From: Thauera terpenica 58Eu
GTDB lineage: Bacteria > Pseudomonadota > Gammaproteobacteria > Burkholderiales > Rhodocyclaceae
Length of the DNA stretch: 64,000 nt
Direction of reading: 5' to 3'
Assembly (NCBI RefSeq): GCF_000443165.1
Contig: NZ_ATJV01000103.1
Location: 1-64,000 of the forward strand
The notes below the pieces were generated by a model. The model worked only from the letters and a program-made list of their open reading frames with translations. It ran no database searches and had not been told where the DNA came from. The stretch's first letter is position 1, and each line of letters opens with the position of its first letter. The position numbers were made by a program, and so were the translations under genes. Positions 8,586 through 19,327 of this stretch are shown one piece after another.

Positions 8586-9464
8586 CTATTCTAGCCATTC
8601 AAACAGCGGATGGCGAGAGCTGCTGCGCACTTTCCATGCTGTCCAGGCGGGCGGGCACTGTGCTGCGACCCAATCTGCGTGCTGTGCCGAAGCGACTTCA
8701 GCAAAAACGCAACTCCCCGATCCTGTCATCCGTGCCGGTGCATGCTGCCCCAGCCAGTCGATCGCGCTTTGCACTTGCGGATAACGCTTGCAGGCCACTG
8801 CTTGCAGATCGTTTCGCGTCGTGCTCACTGCGAAGTCCGGCATTCTGATCAGCGGCGTGTTTCTCGTCAAGTCCCCGGCGCCAAAAATTTCTGCAGTGGG
8901 GATGGAAACGCCCGGTGACACGAGGACATACCAGGCCGGCGCCAGCTCCAGTGGCTGGAGCGCTTCGCCCACGCCTTCGGCAAAGGCGTCACGGCCGAAG
9001 ATGAAAACGGGGACGTCGGCGCCGAGCTGCAAACCCAGCGTCTGCAGTTCGGCACGCCCCAGGCCGGTTTGCCACAGGCGGTTGAGGGCGATGAGCGTGG
9101 TGGCCGCGTCCGAGCTGCCGCCGCCGATGCCGGCGCCCATCGGCAGCACCTTGTGCACGGCGATGTCGGCGCCGAGCTGGCAGCCCGTATGGGCCTGCAG
9201 CAGACGCGCTGCGCGCACGACCAGGTCGTGTTCGGGGGCGATGCCGGCGATGTCGGTGGTGCGCCGGATCACGCCATCGTCACGGCGGGTGAAGTCCAGG
9301 GTGTCGCCCCAGTCGAGCAGGCGGAAGGCGGTTTGCAGCAGATGGTAGCCGTCGGCGCGACGGCCGACGACATGCAGGAAGAGGTTGAGCTTGGCCGGGG
9401 CGGGGCAGCCCAGCAGGCGCTGCGGATCGGAGGTGTCAGGCGGGGTCAGGGCAGGGTGGTCCAT
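8586..9464 (-). CDS. ispE: 4-diphosphocytidyl-2-C-methyl-D-erythritol kinase
   Basis: A 292-residue GHMP kinase that phosphorylates CDP-methylerythritol in the MEP isoprenoid pathway. The N-terminal block is [20 protein letters not shown] and the GHMP ATP-binding motif is [14 protein letters not shown]. The third motif is near [13 protein letters not shown]. The start overlaps the end of lolB by 19 bases, showing translational coupling, and the tRNA-Gln follows. The product is cytosolic. Confidence 0.97.
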   Translation of the reverse strand: MDHPALTPPDTSDPQRLLGCPAPAKLNLFLHVVGRRADGYHLLQTAFRLLDWGDTLDFTRRDDGVIRRTTDIAGIAPEHDLVVRAARLLQAHTGCQLGADIAVHKVLPMGAGIGGGSSDAATTLIALNRLWQTGLGRAELQTLGLQLGADVPVFIFGRDAFAEGVGEALQPLELAPAWYVLVSPGVSIPTAEIFGAGDLTRNTPLIRMPDFAVSTTRNDLQAVACKRYPQVQSAIDWLGQHAPARMTGSGSCVFAEVASAQHADWVAAQCPPAWTAWKVRSSSRHPLFEWLE

Positions 9465-10045
9465 GAATCGATGACGAGGCGGATGCGGGCGTCGCCGCGG
9501 GAGATGTCGAGCCGGGCCGGGGGTGAGTCGGCGGCAGTGCTGAGGTAGGCGAGGTATTCGATGCGCCAGCCCTGATCGATGACGAGTGCGGGCCGGCCGG
9601 CGCTGTCACGATTGCGCACCTCGGCCGCGGCGTCGGGCGCAGCCTGCACCCAGCGTCCAAGGCTGGCGACGGGGATGTCGATGCCGAGCACATGCGGCAG
9701 CAGGGTCTCGGCGCTGTCGGCGCTGAGCTCCTGGCCGTCGGCGGTGCGCAGGTGCGCGCCGACGGCGCTGGCCTCGAGCTGGGCGGCGATCTGGCCCAGG
9801 GGCGTGAGCAGGGTGAAGCTATCCGTGCCGTGGGCATGACGCCAGTCGATGCTGCCGCTTGCCGCCTGCTCCCCGGCGCTGGCCGAGATGCGGCCCTGGA
9901 GTTCGAAAGCCGGTGCGAAGGTGCGTGCCGCGATCAGCGCCGGTGCAGCGCTGGGCAGGGGCGCACAGGCGGACAGGCCGAGCGTGGCCACAGCCAGGAT
10001 CGCTACCACCGCAGTGTTCAGGAGAGGGTGGCTAGCCACCCTCAT
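9446..10045 (-). CDS. lolB: Outer-membrane lipoprotein insertion factor LolB
   Basis: A 199-residue lipoprotein. The start at 10045 gives a signal peptide [16 protein letters not shown] ending in the lipobox LSAC, so it is probably lipidated at about Cys26. The remainder has the LolB order: [22 protein letters not shown], then [15 protein letters not shown], and a DSWTTLP end. LolB accepts lipoproteins from LolA and inserts them in the outer membrane. It begins in an ATGA overlap with the upstream TPR gene and overlaps ispE downstream, forming a TPR-lolB-ispE operon typical of betaproteobacteria. Confidence 0.93.
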   Translation of the reverse strand: MRVASHPLLNTAVVAILAVATLGLSACAPLPSAAPALIAARTFAPAFELQGRISASAGEQAASGSIDWRHAHGTDSFTLLTPLGQIAAQLEASAVGAHLRTADGQELSADSAETLLPHVLGIDIPVASLGRWVQAAPDAAAEVRNRDSAGRPALVIDQGWRIEYLAYLSTAADSPPARLDISRGDARIRLVIDSWTTLP

Positions 10046-11748
10046 TCGGCGCGCAGGCGACGCACGGTGTCGGCCAGCACCTTGCTCGAAGGGTGGGCCT
10101 TGAGGGCCTCGTCGAAGAGGCGGTTGGCGTCCTCGCGGCGCTCCACCGACCACAGCACTTCGCCCAGATGGGCGGCAATCTCGGCGTCCGCGCGGATGGC
10201 GTAGGCGCGTTCGAGGTACTTCAGCGCCGCCGGCACGTCGCCGCGACGGAAGCGGACCCAGCCCATGCTGTCGAGGATGAAGGGGTCGTCGGGAGAGAGC
10301 TCGAGCGCGCGCGCGACCAGGGTCTCGGCTTCGTCCAGGCGCAGCTTGCGGTCGGCCAGTGAATAGCCGAGTGCGTTGTAGGCATGGGCGTGGTCGGGCT
10401 TGAGTTCGATCACGCGACGCAAGCGGCTTTCCATCAGCTCAAGGTCGTTGAGACGTTCGGCCAGCATCGCGGTTTCATAAAGCAGATCGCTGTCGTCCGG
10501 TGCGGCGCGCAAGGCTTGCTCGAGCACGGCAAGCGCTTCTGCGCTGCGATCGGCTTCGCGCAGGAGCTGGGCTTCGGCCATCAGATAGCGCTGCTTGAGT
10601 GCTGCGTTGCCGTCCTGGGCCTTGAGCAGGGCGCGCGCCTCGTCGATACGGCCTTCGGCGGCGATGCTGTGTGCGCTGCGGATCATGGCTTCGGCTTGAT
10701 GTTGTTCGTCGCGCACCTCACTGAACCACTTGCGTGCCAGCGTGCCCTCACCGCGGCGCTCGGCCAGCTGGCCCAGTTGCAGGCGAATCAGGTCGGGCTG
10801 TGCATAGCCGACTTCGAGCGCTTTCAGGTAGTGGGCTTCGGCGGTCTGGCTGTCGTTGAGCTGCATCGACAGCAGGCCGACGGCGTAGAGCAGTTCGGCG
10901 TCCTCCGGGTTGGCGGCGAGCAGGTGCTTGAATTGCGTGCGCGCATCCTCGAAGCGCTGTGCACTGACCAGCGCCCTGGCGTAGGTGAGGCGCAGCGTTG
11001 TGCTGTCAGGGTTGCGCTCGAGTTCAGCCTCGAGCTGGCGCGCAGCCTCGGCAGAGGCCCCGGTATGTTGCAGGATCTGTGCCTTCAGCTGCAGCGCTGC
11101 TTCCCAGCCCGGCTTGAGCTGCAAGGCGGCATCGACCGCGCCCAGCGCCTGCATCGGCTCCTCGGCCACCATGGCTGCGTGCGCCCGTGCGACCTGCGCC
11201 TCGGGCAGCTCAAGATAGGGCTCGGTGAGGCGTTGCACGATGCGCTGCACCGCATCCTTGTCGGGTATGCCCGCCAGCGCCCGATTCAGGCCGAGCAGGT
11301 TCTGGCCGAGACGAGCACTGGATTGCGCCAGCGCGCGTGCAAGCTGGGCCTGGACCTGTTCGAGGTTGCGCGCGCCACCGCCCACGCCGGCGAGCACGCG
11401 GCGCGCCTCCTCGGAGTCGGGTGCGGTTTCCGACCACAGCTGCGCGGCCTCGCCGGCCATCTGCGGGTTGCGCGAGTACATCGCGACCTCGGTTGCGCGG
11501 CGCGCGATGCGGGGGTCGCGCGTCGTGCGCGCCAGATCGAGATACAGCTGCGCCGACAGGCTGATCTGACCGCGCGCACCTGCAATTTCCGCGAGCAGGA
11601 ACTGGTAGATCGTTCGCGGCGTCAGCTCTTGCGCTGGCAGCGGGCCGCCCACGACGTCCTTGTCGGCCGCCCCGGCAAGGCAGGCGGTAGTGCCAAGGCT
11701 GATGGCCAGGCACAAGGTGCGAAGGGTGCGGGAGGAGCGAATTTTCAT
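10042..11748 (-). CDS. TPR-repeat periplasmic protein
   Basis: A 568-residue protein with a signal peptide (MKIRSSRTLRTLCLAISLG, cleavage near AGAADKD) followed by tetratricopeptide repeats over almost its whole length. Examples are the PEDAELLYAVGLLSMQLNDS and DHAHAYNALGYSLADRKLRL units, with a terminal YLERAYAIRADAEIAAHLGE unit. The start at 11748 is chosen for the signal peptide; an upstream in-frame ATG lengthens it without support. TPR proteins are scaffolds, and this one sits in front of lolB in many betaproteobacteria. That suggests a role at the cell envelope, but its partner is unknown. Confidence 0.85.
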   Translation of the reverse strand: MKIRSSRTLRTLCLAISLGTTACLAGAADKDVVGGPLPAQELTPRTIYQFLLAEIAGARGQISLSAQLYLDLARTTRDPRIARRATEVAMYSRNPQMAGEAAQLWSETAPDSEEARRVLAGVGGGARNLEQVQAQLARALAQSSARLGQNLLGLNRALAGIPDKDAVQRIVQRLTEPYLELPEAQVARAHAAMVAEEPMQALGAVDAALQLKPGWEAALQLKAQILQHTGASAEAARQLEAELERNPDSTTLRLTYARALVSAQRFEDARTQFKHLLAANPEDAELLYAVGLLSMQLNDSQTAEAHYLKALEVGYAQPDLIRLQLGQLAERRGEGTLARKWFSEVRDEQHQAEAMIRSAHSIAAEGRIDEARALLKAQDGNAALKQRYLMAEAQLLREADRSAEALAVLEQALRAAPDDSDLLYETAMLAERLNDLELMESRLRRVIELKPDHAHAYNALGYSLADRKLRLDEAETLVARALELSPDDPFILDSMGWVRFRRGDVPAALKYLERAYAIRADAEIAAHLGEVLWSVERREDANRLFDEALKAHPSSKVLADTVRRLRAE

Positions 11749-12011
11749 GGCAATGGTCCGGCGGGCTGCAGCGGTTCGGCGGTTCGCGCACGCCGGTCTG
11801 GCGCCGCGCAAGCAATCGGCGGCGGACGACAAACGGCCGCGCGACGATGTCTTGGGAGGGGATTTTACGGCTTCCAGGCGCACCGCGCCGTTGCAGCTTG
11901 GAGCCCTGGACTAGAATTCGGTTCGCTCCATGGTATGCAGTTCGGCGCCCTGCCCGCAAGACGGACGAGCCGGCGCTGCCGCTACAAGTCCTTCCGTCGT
12001 GTACCCGCCTG

Positions 12012-12830
12012 ATGCCCGAACTGCCTGAAGTCGAGACCATCTGCCGCGGCGTGCGGCCTCATGTAGAAGGCCGCGTGCTCAGCGCCCTGGTTGTGCGCAA
12101 CGCCCGCCTGCGCCAGCCGGTGCCGCCCGATCTGGCGCACGAGATCGAGGGGCGGGTGCTGCTTGGGGTGTCGCGCCGGGCAAAATATCTGCTGTTCGAC
12201 TTTGGCCACGGTAGCTTGATCGTGCATCTTGGCATGTCGGGCAGCTTGCGCGTGGTCGACTCCACGCAGGCGCCCGGGGTGCACGACCATGTGGATCTGG
12301 TGTTCGGTGCGCAGGCCCTGCGCCTGCGTGACCCGCGCCGTTTTGGCCTGGTGGTGTGGCAAGCAGGTGAGGCCGCGCAACATGCCTTGCTGGCACGACT
12401 GGGGCCGGAGCCGCTTGACGAGGCGTTCACGGCTGACTGGCTGCACCGGGTCACGCGTGGGCTGCGAGCGCCCATCAAGCACGTGCTGATGGACAGCCAT
12501 CGTGTCGTCGGCGTGGGTAACATCTATGCGTCGGAGAGCCTGTTCCGTGCCCGCATCCATCCGCTGCAGGCGGCCGGAGCGCTCGGGCCGCGGCGTTGCG
12601 CGCGCCTGGTGCAGACCGTGCGCGAGACGCTTCACGCCGCCATTGCCGCCGGCGGCAGCAGCTTGCGCGACTTCGTCGGCGGCGACGGCCAGCCCGGCTA
12701 CTTCCAGCAGCAGTACTTCGTCTACGGCCGCGACGGCCAGGCCTGTCGGCAGTGCGGCACGCTGGTGCGACGGCTGGTCAGCGCCCAGCGTGCGAGCTAT
12801 TTCTGTCCGCGCTGTCAGCGCCGCAGTTGA
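12012..12830 (+). CDS. mutM: Formamidopyrimidine-DNA glycosylase
   Basis: A 272-residue Fpg that excises 8-oxoguanine and formamidopyrimidines and nicks the abasic site. After Met removal the catalytic Pro is the N-terminus (MPELPEVETICRGVRPH). The H2TH region holds VGVGNIYASESLFRA, and the C-terminal zinc finger has four Cys in CRQCGTLVRRL and YFCPRCQRR. The start at 12012 is fixed by the catalytic Pro2. The gene is divergent from the TPR-lolB operon. Confidence 0.97.
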   Translation: MPELPEVETICRGVRPHVEGRVLSALVVRNARLRQPVPPDLAHEIEGRVLLGVSRRAKYLLFDFGHGSLIVHLGMSGSLRVVDSTQAPGVHDHVDLVFGAQALRLRDPRRFGLVVWQAGEAAQHALLARLGPEPLDEAFTADWLHRVTRGLRAPIKHVLMDSHRVVGVGNIYASESLFRARIHPLQAAGALGPRRCARLVQTVRETLHAAIAAGGSSLRDFVGGDGQPGYFQQQYFVYGRDGQACRQCGTLVRRLVSAQRASYFCPRCQRRS

Positions 12831-12963
12831 GCCCTCTGCGCTGGTCGGGCGAAGGCGGCCGCTGGTCCTGCGCCTGCGATTGCGCGTGGCAGCACTTCGA
12901 GTTCGCCGCTATGCTGGCGTTATGATGTAGTCCATCCTCGCGCACCTGCGCGGTGTCATCCCG

Positions 12964-14940
12964 ATGAGCGAACCGATGACCCAATTGATCGATCAGTTTT
13001 CTGCCTACGCCAAGTGGCGGGCCTCCGCCGCCGAGTCGGTGATGCGTTTGCGTACGTGGCTGGCGCGCAACGAGGTGGGCGACGCGCAGTGCGACCTGCG
13101 CCTGCAGTATCTGCTCGAGCGCCTGCGCGACGACAAGCTGACGGTTGCCTTCGTCGCCGAGTTCTCGCGCGGCAAGTCGGAACTGATCAACGCCATTTTC
13201 TTTGCCGACTACGGCGACCGCGTCCTGCCCTCGAGCGCGGGGCGTACCACGATGTGTCCCACCGAGTTGCAGTGGAGCAAGGGTGACAAGCCCGAGTTGC
13301 GCCTGCTGCCGATCCGCTCCCGTGAGCGTCAGGCCGCGGTGAGTGAACTCAAGCGCTACCCCGAGGAGTGGCGGGTGCTGCCGCTGCGAACCCTCGATGT
13401 GATCAGCCTGCAGTCGGCTTTGGCGCGCGTGGGCGAGACCGAGCGCGTGAGCGAGGAGGAGGCCGTCCGCCTCGGCTTCGTCGTCGACCCCAAGGGTGAA
13501 GAGGGGCTCAAACCCGGCGCCGACGGCCTCATCGAGATCCCGAGCTGGCGCCACGCGGTGATTCAGTTTCCACATCCGCTGCTCGAGCAGGGCCTGGTCG
13601 TGCTCGACACGCCGGGTCTGAACGCCATCGGCGCCGAACCCGAGCTCACCCTGTCCATGCTGCCGAGCGCGCACGCGGTGCTGTTCATCCTCGCCGCCGA
13701 TACCGGCGTCACGCACAGCGACCTCGTCGTATGGCGCGACTATGTGCAAGGTGGCGGTAGCCGCCAGCGCGGTCGGCTGGTGGTGTTGAACAAGATCGAT
13801 GGCCTGTGGGACGGTCTGCGCGACGAAGCGAAAATCGAGGCTGAGATCGCCAAACAATGCGCCTCCGTGGCGGACACGCTGGAGGTCGAGCGCGCGGCGG
13901 TGTTCCCGGTGTCGGCGCAGAAGGGCCTGGTGGCGCGCATCACCGATGATGCGGCGCTGCTCGAGCGCAGCCGCATGCCGGCGCTGGAGAAGGCGTTGAC
14001 CAACGATCTGTTGCCGGCCAAGCAGGACATCGTGCGCGATGACACTCTGGCCGAAACCGGCGATGTCACGGCGCAGACGCGCGCCTTGCTCGAGGCGCGG
14101 TTGACGGGCTTGCGCGAGCAGTTGCAGGAACTCACCGATCTGCGCGGCAAGAACCAGAGCGTCATCGAATACATGATGCGCAAGATCCGCATGGAGAAGG
14201 ATGACTTCGAGCAGGGGCTGCAGAAGTACTACGCGGTGCGCTCGGTATTTTCCAGCCTCACCAACAGCTTGCTCGCCAACATCGGCATGGACGCGCTGCG
14301 CGATGAAACCCGGCGCACACGCGAGGCGATGCTGGAGTCCACCTTCACCAAGGGGCTGCGCGATGCGATGAAGGGCTTCTTTCAGCACCTGCGCGCGAAT
14401 CTTGAGCGCTCGACCGCAGAGATTGGCGAGATCACCCGGATGCTCGAGGTGATGTACAAACGCTTCTGCGTCGAGCACGGGCTCAAGCTGAGCCAGCCCG
14501 AGAGCTTTTCAACCCTGCGCTACGAGAAGGAAATCGACCGCCTGGAGGCGGCCTTCAACCGCCAGATCAACACCACGCTGACCTTGGTGACGACCGAAAA
14601 GCATGCGCTGACGCAACGCTTCTTCGAGACGGTTGCGGTGCAGGCGCGCAGCACTTTCGAGCTCGCGAACCGGGATGTGGAGCAGTGGCTGCGCGCCGTG
14701 ATGTCACCGCTCGAGACCCAGGTGCGCGAATATCAGATCCAGCTCAAGCGCCGGCTCGAAAGCGTCAAGCGCATCCACCAGGCAACCGATACGCTGGAGG
14801 ACAGGGTGGAAGAGCTCAAGCACAGCGAAGACGGCGTGATGGCGATGCTCGAGCAGCTCGCCGCGCTGCAGCGTGAAATCGCCGAGACGCTTGGGGTGGA
14901 AGTGAATTCCATGCCTGGCGAGGTTCGCGCCGCCGCGTGA
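12964..14940 (+). CDS. Dynamin-family large GTPase
   Basis: A 658-residue bacterial dynamin-like protein. The P-loop is FVAEFSRGKSELINA (about residues 63-77), a switch Thr is in AGRTTMCPTEL, G3 is DTPGLNAIGAEPELTL and G4 is NKID. Beyond the GTPase domain (about 1-330) the rest is predicted helical with long charged segments, as expected for the stalk and neck that bend membranes. Bacterial dynamins remodel or protect membranes; the specific role here is unknown. It stands alone, with no second dynamin gene next to it, between mutM and a convergent ferredoxin gene. An in-frame ATG lies four codons in. Confidence 0.85.
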   Translation: MSEPMTQLIDQFSAYAKWRASAAESVMRLRTWLARNEVGDAQCDLRLQYLLERLRDDKLTVAFVAEFSRGKSELINAIFFADYGDRVLPSSAGRTTMCPTELQWSKGDKPELRLLPIRSRERQAAVSELKRYPEEWRVLPLRTLDVISLQSALARVGETERVSEEEAVRLGFVVDPKGEEGLKPGADGLIEIPSWRHAVIQFPHPLLEQGLVVLDTPGLNAIGAEPELTLSMLPSAHAVLFILAADTGVTHSDLVVWRDYVQGGGSRQRGRLVVLNKIDGLWDGLRDEAKIEAEIAKQCASVADTLEVERAAVFPVSAQKGLVARITDDAALLERSRMPALEKALTNDLLPAKQDIVRDDTLAETGDVTAQTRALLEARLTGLREQLQELTDLRGKNQSVIEYMMRKIRMEKDDFEQGLQKYYAVRSVFSSLTNSLLANIGMDALRDETRRTREAMLESTFTKGLRDAMKGFFQHLRANLERSTAEIGEITRMLEVMYKRFCVEHGLKLSQPESFSTLRYEKEIDRLEAAFNRQINTTLTLVTTEKHALTQRFFETVAVQARSTFELANRDVEQWLRAVMSPLETQVREYQIQLKRRLESVKRIHQATDTLEDRVEELKHSEDGVMAMLEQLAALQREIAETLGVEVNSMPGEVRAAA

Positions 14941-14988
14941 CCCGGCTCAGCTCCGCGCCCCCGGCAGCCGGAGCCGCAAAAAGCAAGA

Positions 14989-15021
14989 AACCCACCCGCA
15001 GCCTGGAGCGGCGGGTGGGTT
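14989..15021 (-). terminator. Terminator downstream of the ferredoxin gene
   Basis: A perfect 11-base stem AACCCACCCGC / GCGGGTGGGTT with an 11-base loop. On the minus strand it is followed by TCTTGCTTTTT, fitting termination of the ferredoxin-coaD-rsmD strand. It may also stop the convergent dynamin transcript. Confidence 0.75.
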
Positions 15022-15057
15022 CGTCCTCATCGTCCTGCGAGATCCAAACTCGGTTGC

Positions 15058-16349
<1,292 letters not shown>

Positions 16350-16353
<4 letters not shown>

Positions 16354-17720
16354 TGCGCGGCGGGGGCGGCTGCCGCTGCGGGGGTGGACGGCGCTGCGTG
16401 GTCGCCGTCGCCGCCGGCGATCACGGTGACGAGTTGTTCGCCGCGAATGCGGCGTGCGAAGGCGTCGCGCACCTGTTCGACGCTGACCGCTGCGACCTGA
16501 CGCGGATAGCTGTCCAGCCAGTCCAGGGGCAGGCGGTAAAAGCCGATCATCGCCACGTAGTCGAGAATCTTGGCGTTCGAGTCCAGACGCAGGCCGAAGC
16601 CATTGATGAGGTTGTCTTTGGCTGCTTGCAACTCGGCCGCAGTCGGTCCTTCGGTGATGAAGCCGACCAGGGTGTCACGCACCACCGCCAGCGCCTCTGC
16701 GGACTGGCTGCCGCGGGTCTGCAGGCCGATCTGGAAGGGGCCGGCGACCTGCTGCGGCGCGAAGTAGCTGTAGATGCTGTAGGCGAAGCCACGCTTCTCG
16801 CGCACCTCCTTGGTCAGGCGCGACACGAAGCCGCCGCCACCGAGCACGTAGTTGCCCACCAGCAAGGGGAAGTAGTCTGCGTCCTCACGTGCCATGCCGG
16901 GCTGACCGATGAGGATGTGGGCCTGCGCCGAAGGGTTCGCAATGTGCAGGGTTTGCGCCTGCGTGGCCGCTGGGGTGGGTAGGGCGGCGGCAGGCTCGGC
17001 GGGCGGCAGGTTTTCGCTCAGGCGGGTGGCGATGTGCTCGGCGGTGGCGCGGTTGAGGTCGCCAACGATGGCGATCGAGGCGCGCAGGGCGCCGAAGTGC
17101 TGGCGGTGAAAGTCGACCAGGTCGTCACGCGTTATGGTCTGCAGCGATTCGGGTGTGGTGCTGGTGCCGTAGGGGTGGCCGGCGTAGAGCAGCTCATTGA
17201 AACGGCGTGCGGCCAGAGTTGCGGGCTTGGTCAGGGCTTCGCGCAGGCCGGCGATGGCGCGCGTGCGCTCACGTTCGAGAATGTCGGCGGGAAAGCTCGG
17301 CTGCGCAAGCAGACCGACAGCGAGTTCGATCGCGGCGTCGCGCTCAGCCGCCGACGACAGCGTGCGGATGGACAGCGCACTGCGGTCGTTGTCGGTGCTG
17401 CCACCGATCTGGGCGCCAATGTCGGCGATGCGGTCGGCGATCTGCTGCTCGTCGAGTTCGCTCGTGCCGGCGTCGAGCAGACTGCGGGTGAGGCTGGCGA
17501 GGCCGGCCTTGTCAGCCGGCTCGTAGGCTGCGCCAGCGGCGAAATCGATCTGGATGTCGATCAGCGGCAGGGCGCGGCTCTCGACATAGAGCACGCGGGC
17601 GCCGGTGGGCGCCGTCCATTGTTCGATCTTGGGGCCGGCGAGCGCCGGGCCCGCCGCCGCTTGCGCGAGCAGGGCGAAGCCGGCGAGGACGGGGGTGAGG
17701 GAGCGTAGAAAATGAGGCAT
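16350..17720 (-). CDS. M16 peptidase-like protein, catalytically inactive subunit
   Basis: A 456-residue periplasmic protein with a signal peptide (MPHFLRSLTPVLAGFALLAQ, cleavage near AGPALA). It has the two-domain M16 fold (RVLYVESRALPLIDIQIDFA, then a C-terminal region with ALFARRIRGEQLVTVIAG-like spacing). The zinc-binding HxxEH is missing: the equivalent stretch reads GLASLTRSLLDAGT. Such proteins pair with an active M16 partner, here the gene at 17795-19165. The pair resembles PqqL-like or mitochondrial-processing-type heterodimers. It is probably transcribed from the same promoter 75 bases downstream of its partner. Confidence 0.9.
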
Positions 17721-17770
17721 GGCGAGAGGGGTTTCCGTCGGTTCGCGAGGGCGCCCGGAGGCGCTCAAGG

Positions 17771-17803
17771 GCGTTCAGTGGCGCTCAGTGGCGCTCAGTG
17801 GCG
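17771..17803. repeat. Three tandem copies of a 10-base unit
   Basis: GCGTTCAGTG GCGCTCAGTG is followed by a third GCGCTCAGTG and a partial GCG. The array spans the stop codon of the active M16 peptidase gene, so copy-number change could alter its last residues or the gap to the partner gene. Confidence 0.7.
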
Positions 17804-19165
17804 TGTAGGGACAAGGGGCGGGCGCGGGCGCGCGCTTTCGAGCGGCTGCGGATCGAGGCGGGCGATGTTCAGGCTGTCATCGCTGAAGTAGCGCCGGGCG
17901 ACGTCCTGCACCTCGGCCACGGTGACGCTGCGCAGGCCCTCGAGCAGGCGCTCCTCGTCCTGCCAGGACAGCCCGGCCGATTCCAGGTAGCCGATCTCCA
18001 TCGCCTGCCCCATCAGTGAGTCGCGCTTGTAGACCCGGCTCGCGACGGCCTGGGTCTTGACGCGGGCGAGCTCGGCGGCGCTCACGCCCTCGTCGGCGAT
18101 GGCTTGCAGTTCGGCGCGCAGCGCGGCCTGCAGGGTTTCGACCGAATGGCCGGCAGCGGGCACGCCGTCCAGGTAGAACAGCGCCGGGCCGCGGCCGCTG
18201 CCGTCGTAGCTGGCGCCGGCGGAGAGGGCGAGGCCGCTGTCGCGCACCAGATGGCGGGTGAGGCGGGCGCCATCGTAGCCGTCGAGCAGGGCGGCCAGCA
18301 CCTGCAAGGCATAGGCCTCGCGGTCGGTGGCGGGGTCGCGCAGCGCCGGCACATGCCAGGCCATGCTCAGGTAAGGGAGCTCGGCGGGGGCTTTGACCAC
18401 GGCCTGACGCGGACCCTGCTGCTGCGGTTCGGCGCTGATGCGGCGCTCGGGCAGTGCGCGTGCCACGATCGGGCCGTAGTGACGTTCGGCGTCGCGGAAC
18501 ACGCGGCGGTGGTCGACGTCGCCCACCACCACAAGGTAGGCATTGGCCGGGGTGTACCAACGTCGGTACCAGTCACGTGCGTCCGCAGGCTGCATGGCCT
18601 CAAGGTCAGGCATCCAGCCGATCACCGGGCGACGGTAGGGGTGGGCCTTGAAGGCGGTGGCCATCAGTTGTTCGTACACCAGCGCGCGTGGTTGGTCGTC
18701 GGTGCGCAGGCGGCGTTCTTCCTTGACCACCTCGAGCTCGCGGCGGAAGGCGTCGTCGTCCAGCACCAGGTGCTGCATGCGGTCGGCTTCGAGCGCCATC
18801 ATCTCGCTCAGGCGGTCGGGCGGAATCTGCTGGAAGTAGGCGGTGTAGTCCTTGCCGGTGAAGGCGTTGTCGCGCCCGCCGACAGCGGCCACGCGCTTGT
18901 TGAACTCGCCGGGGCCGACGTTTTTCGTGCCCTTGAACATCATGTGCTCGAGCACGTGGGCGACGCCGGAGACGCCGTCCATTTCGTCCATTGCGCCGCT
19001 GCGATACCACACCATGTGCACTGCGGAGGGTGCGCGGCGGTCTTCCTTGACAATCACCTTCATGCCGTTGGTGAGTGTGGTCTCGTACGGATTGGCCAGG
19101 GCGGCCAGTGGAGTCGCGAGCGCGCTGCCAAGGAGGAGGGCGCGGGCAAACGTCTGGAGAAACAT
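17795..19165 (-). CDS. M16 zinc metallopeptidase, active subunit
   Basis: A 456-residue periplasmic M16 peptidase. The inverted zinc motif is HVLEH in VSGVAHVLEHMMFKGT (about residues 68-72), with the third ligand region further on in the ELEVVKEERRLRTDD helix. The signal peptide is MFLQTFARALLLGSALATPL. The start at 19165 is preferred because AGGA lies eight bases upstream; an ATG at 19180 adds five residues. It precedes the inactive partner at 16350-17720, so a heterodimer is likely. Substrates are probably periplasmic peptides; the exact substrate is unknown. Confidence 0.92.
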   Translation of the reverse strand: MFLQTFARALLLGSALATPLAALANPYETTLTNGMKVIVKEDRRAPSAVHMVWYRSGAMDEMDGVSGVAHVLEHMMFKGTKNVGPGEFNKRVAAVGGRDNAFTGKDYTAYFQQIPPDRLSEMMALEADRMQHLVLDDDAFRRELEVVKEERRLRTDDQPRALVYEQLMATAFKAHPYRRPVIGWMPDLEAMQPADARDWYRRWYTPANAYLVVVGDVDHRRVFRDAERHYGPIVARALPERRISAEPQQQGPRQAVVKAPAELPYLSMAWHVPALRDPATDREAYALQVLAALLDGYDGARLTRHLVRDSGLALSAGASYDGSGRGPALFYLDGVPAAGHSVETLQAALRAELQAIADEGVSAAELARVKTQAVASRVYKRDSLMGQAMEIGYLESAGLSWQDEERLLEGLRSVTVAEVQDVARRYFSDDSLNIARLDPQPLESARPRPPLVPTRH

Positions 19166-19327
19166 GGGGATGTCCTGCATCTGTTAGAATTCGCGGCGCT
19201 CCGCGGGGGTCGGTGCACCGTGCACCAGTCGAACGGGGAGCCGCATATTAACGCGATCGGCCACGGCTGCCCACGCTTGGCGTGAAGCCCTGTCGACGCG
19301 AAATTCACCCTCTGACCCGAGCGTTTC

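Noticed and set aside
10384-12012. A 542-residue ORF antisense to the TPR gene
   Set aside because: TPR repeats and a signal peptide are clear on the minus strand; the antisense product has no recognisable features.
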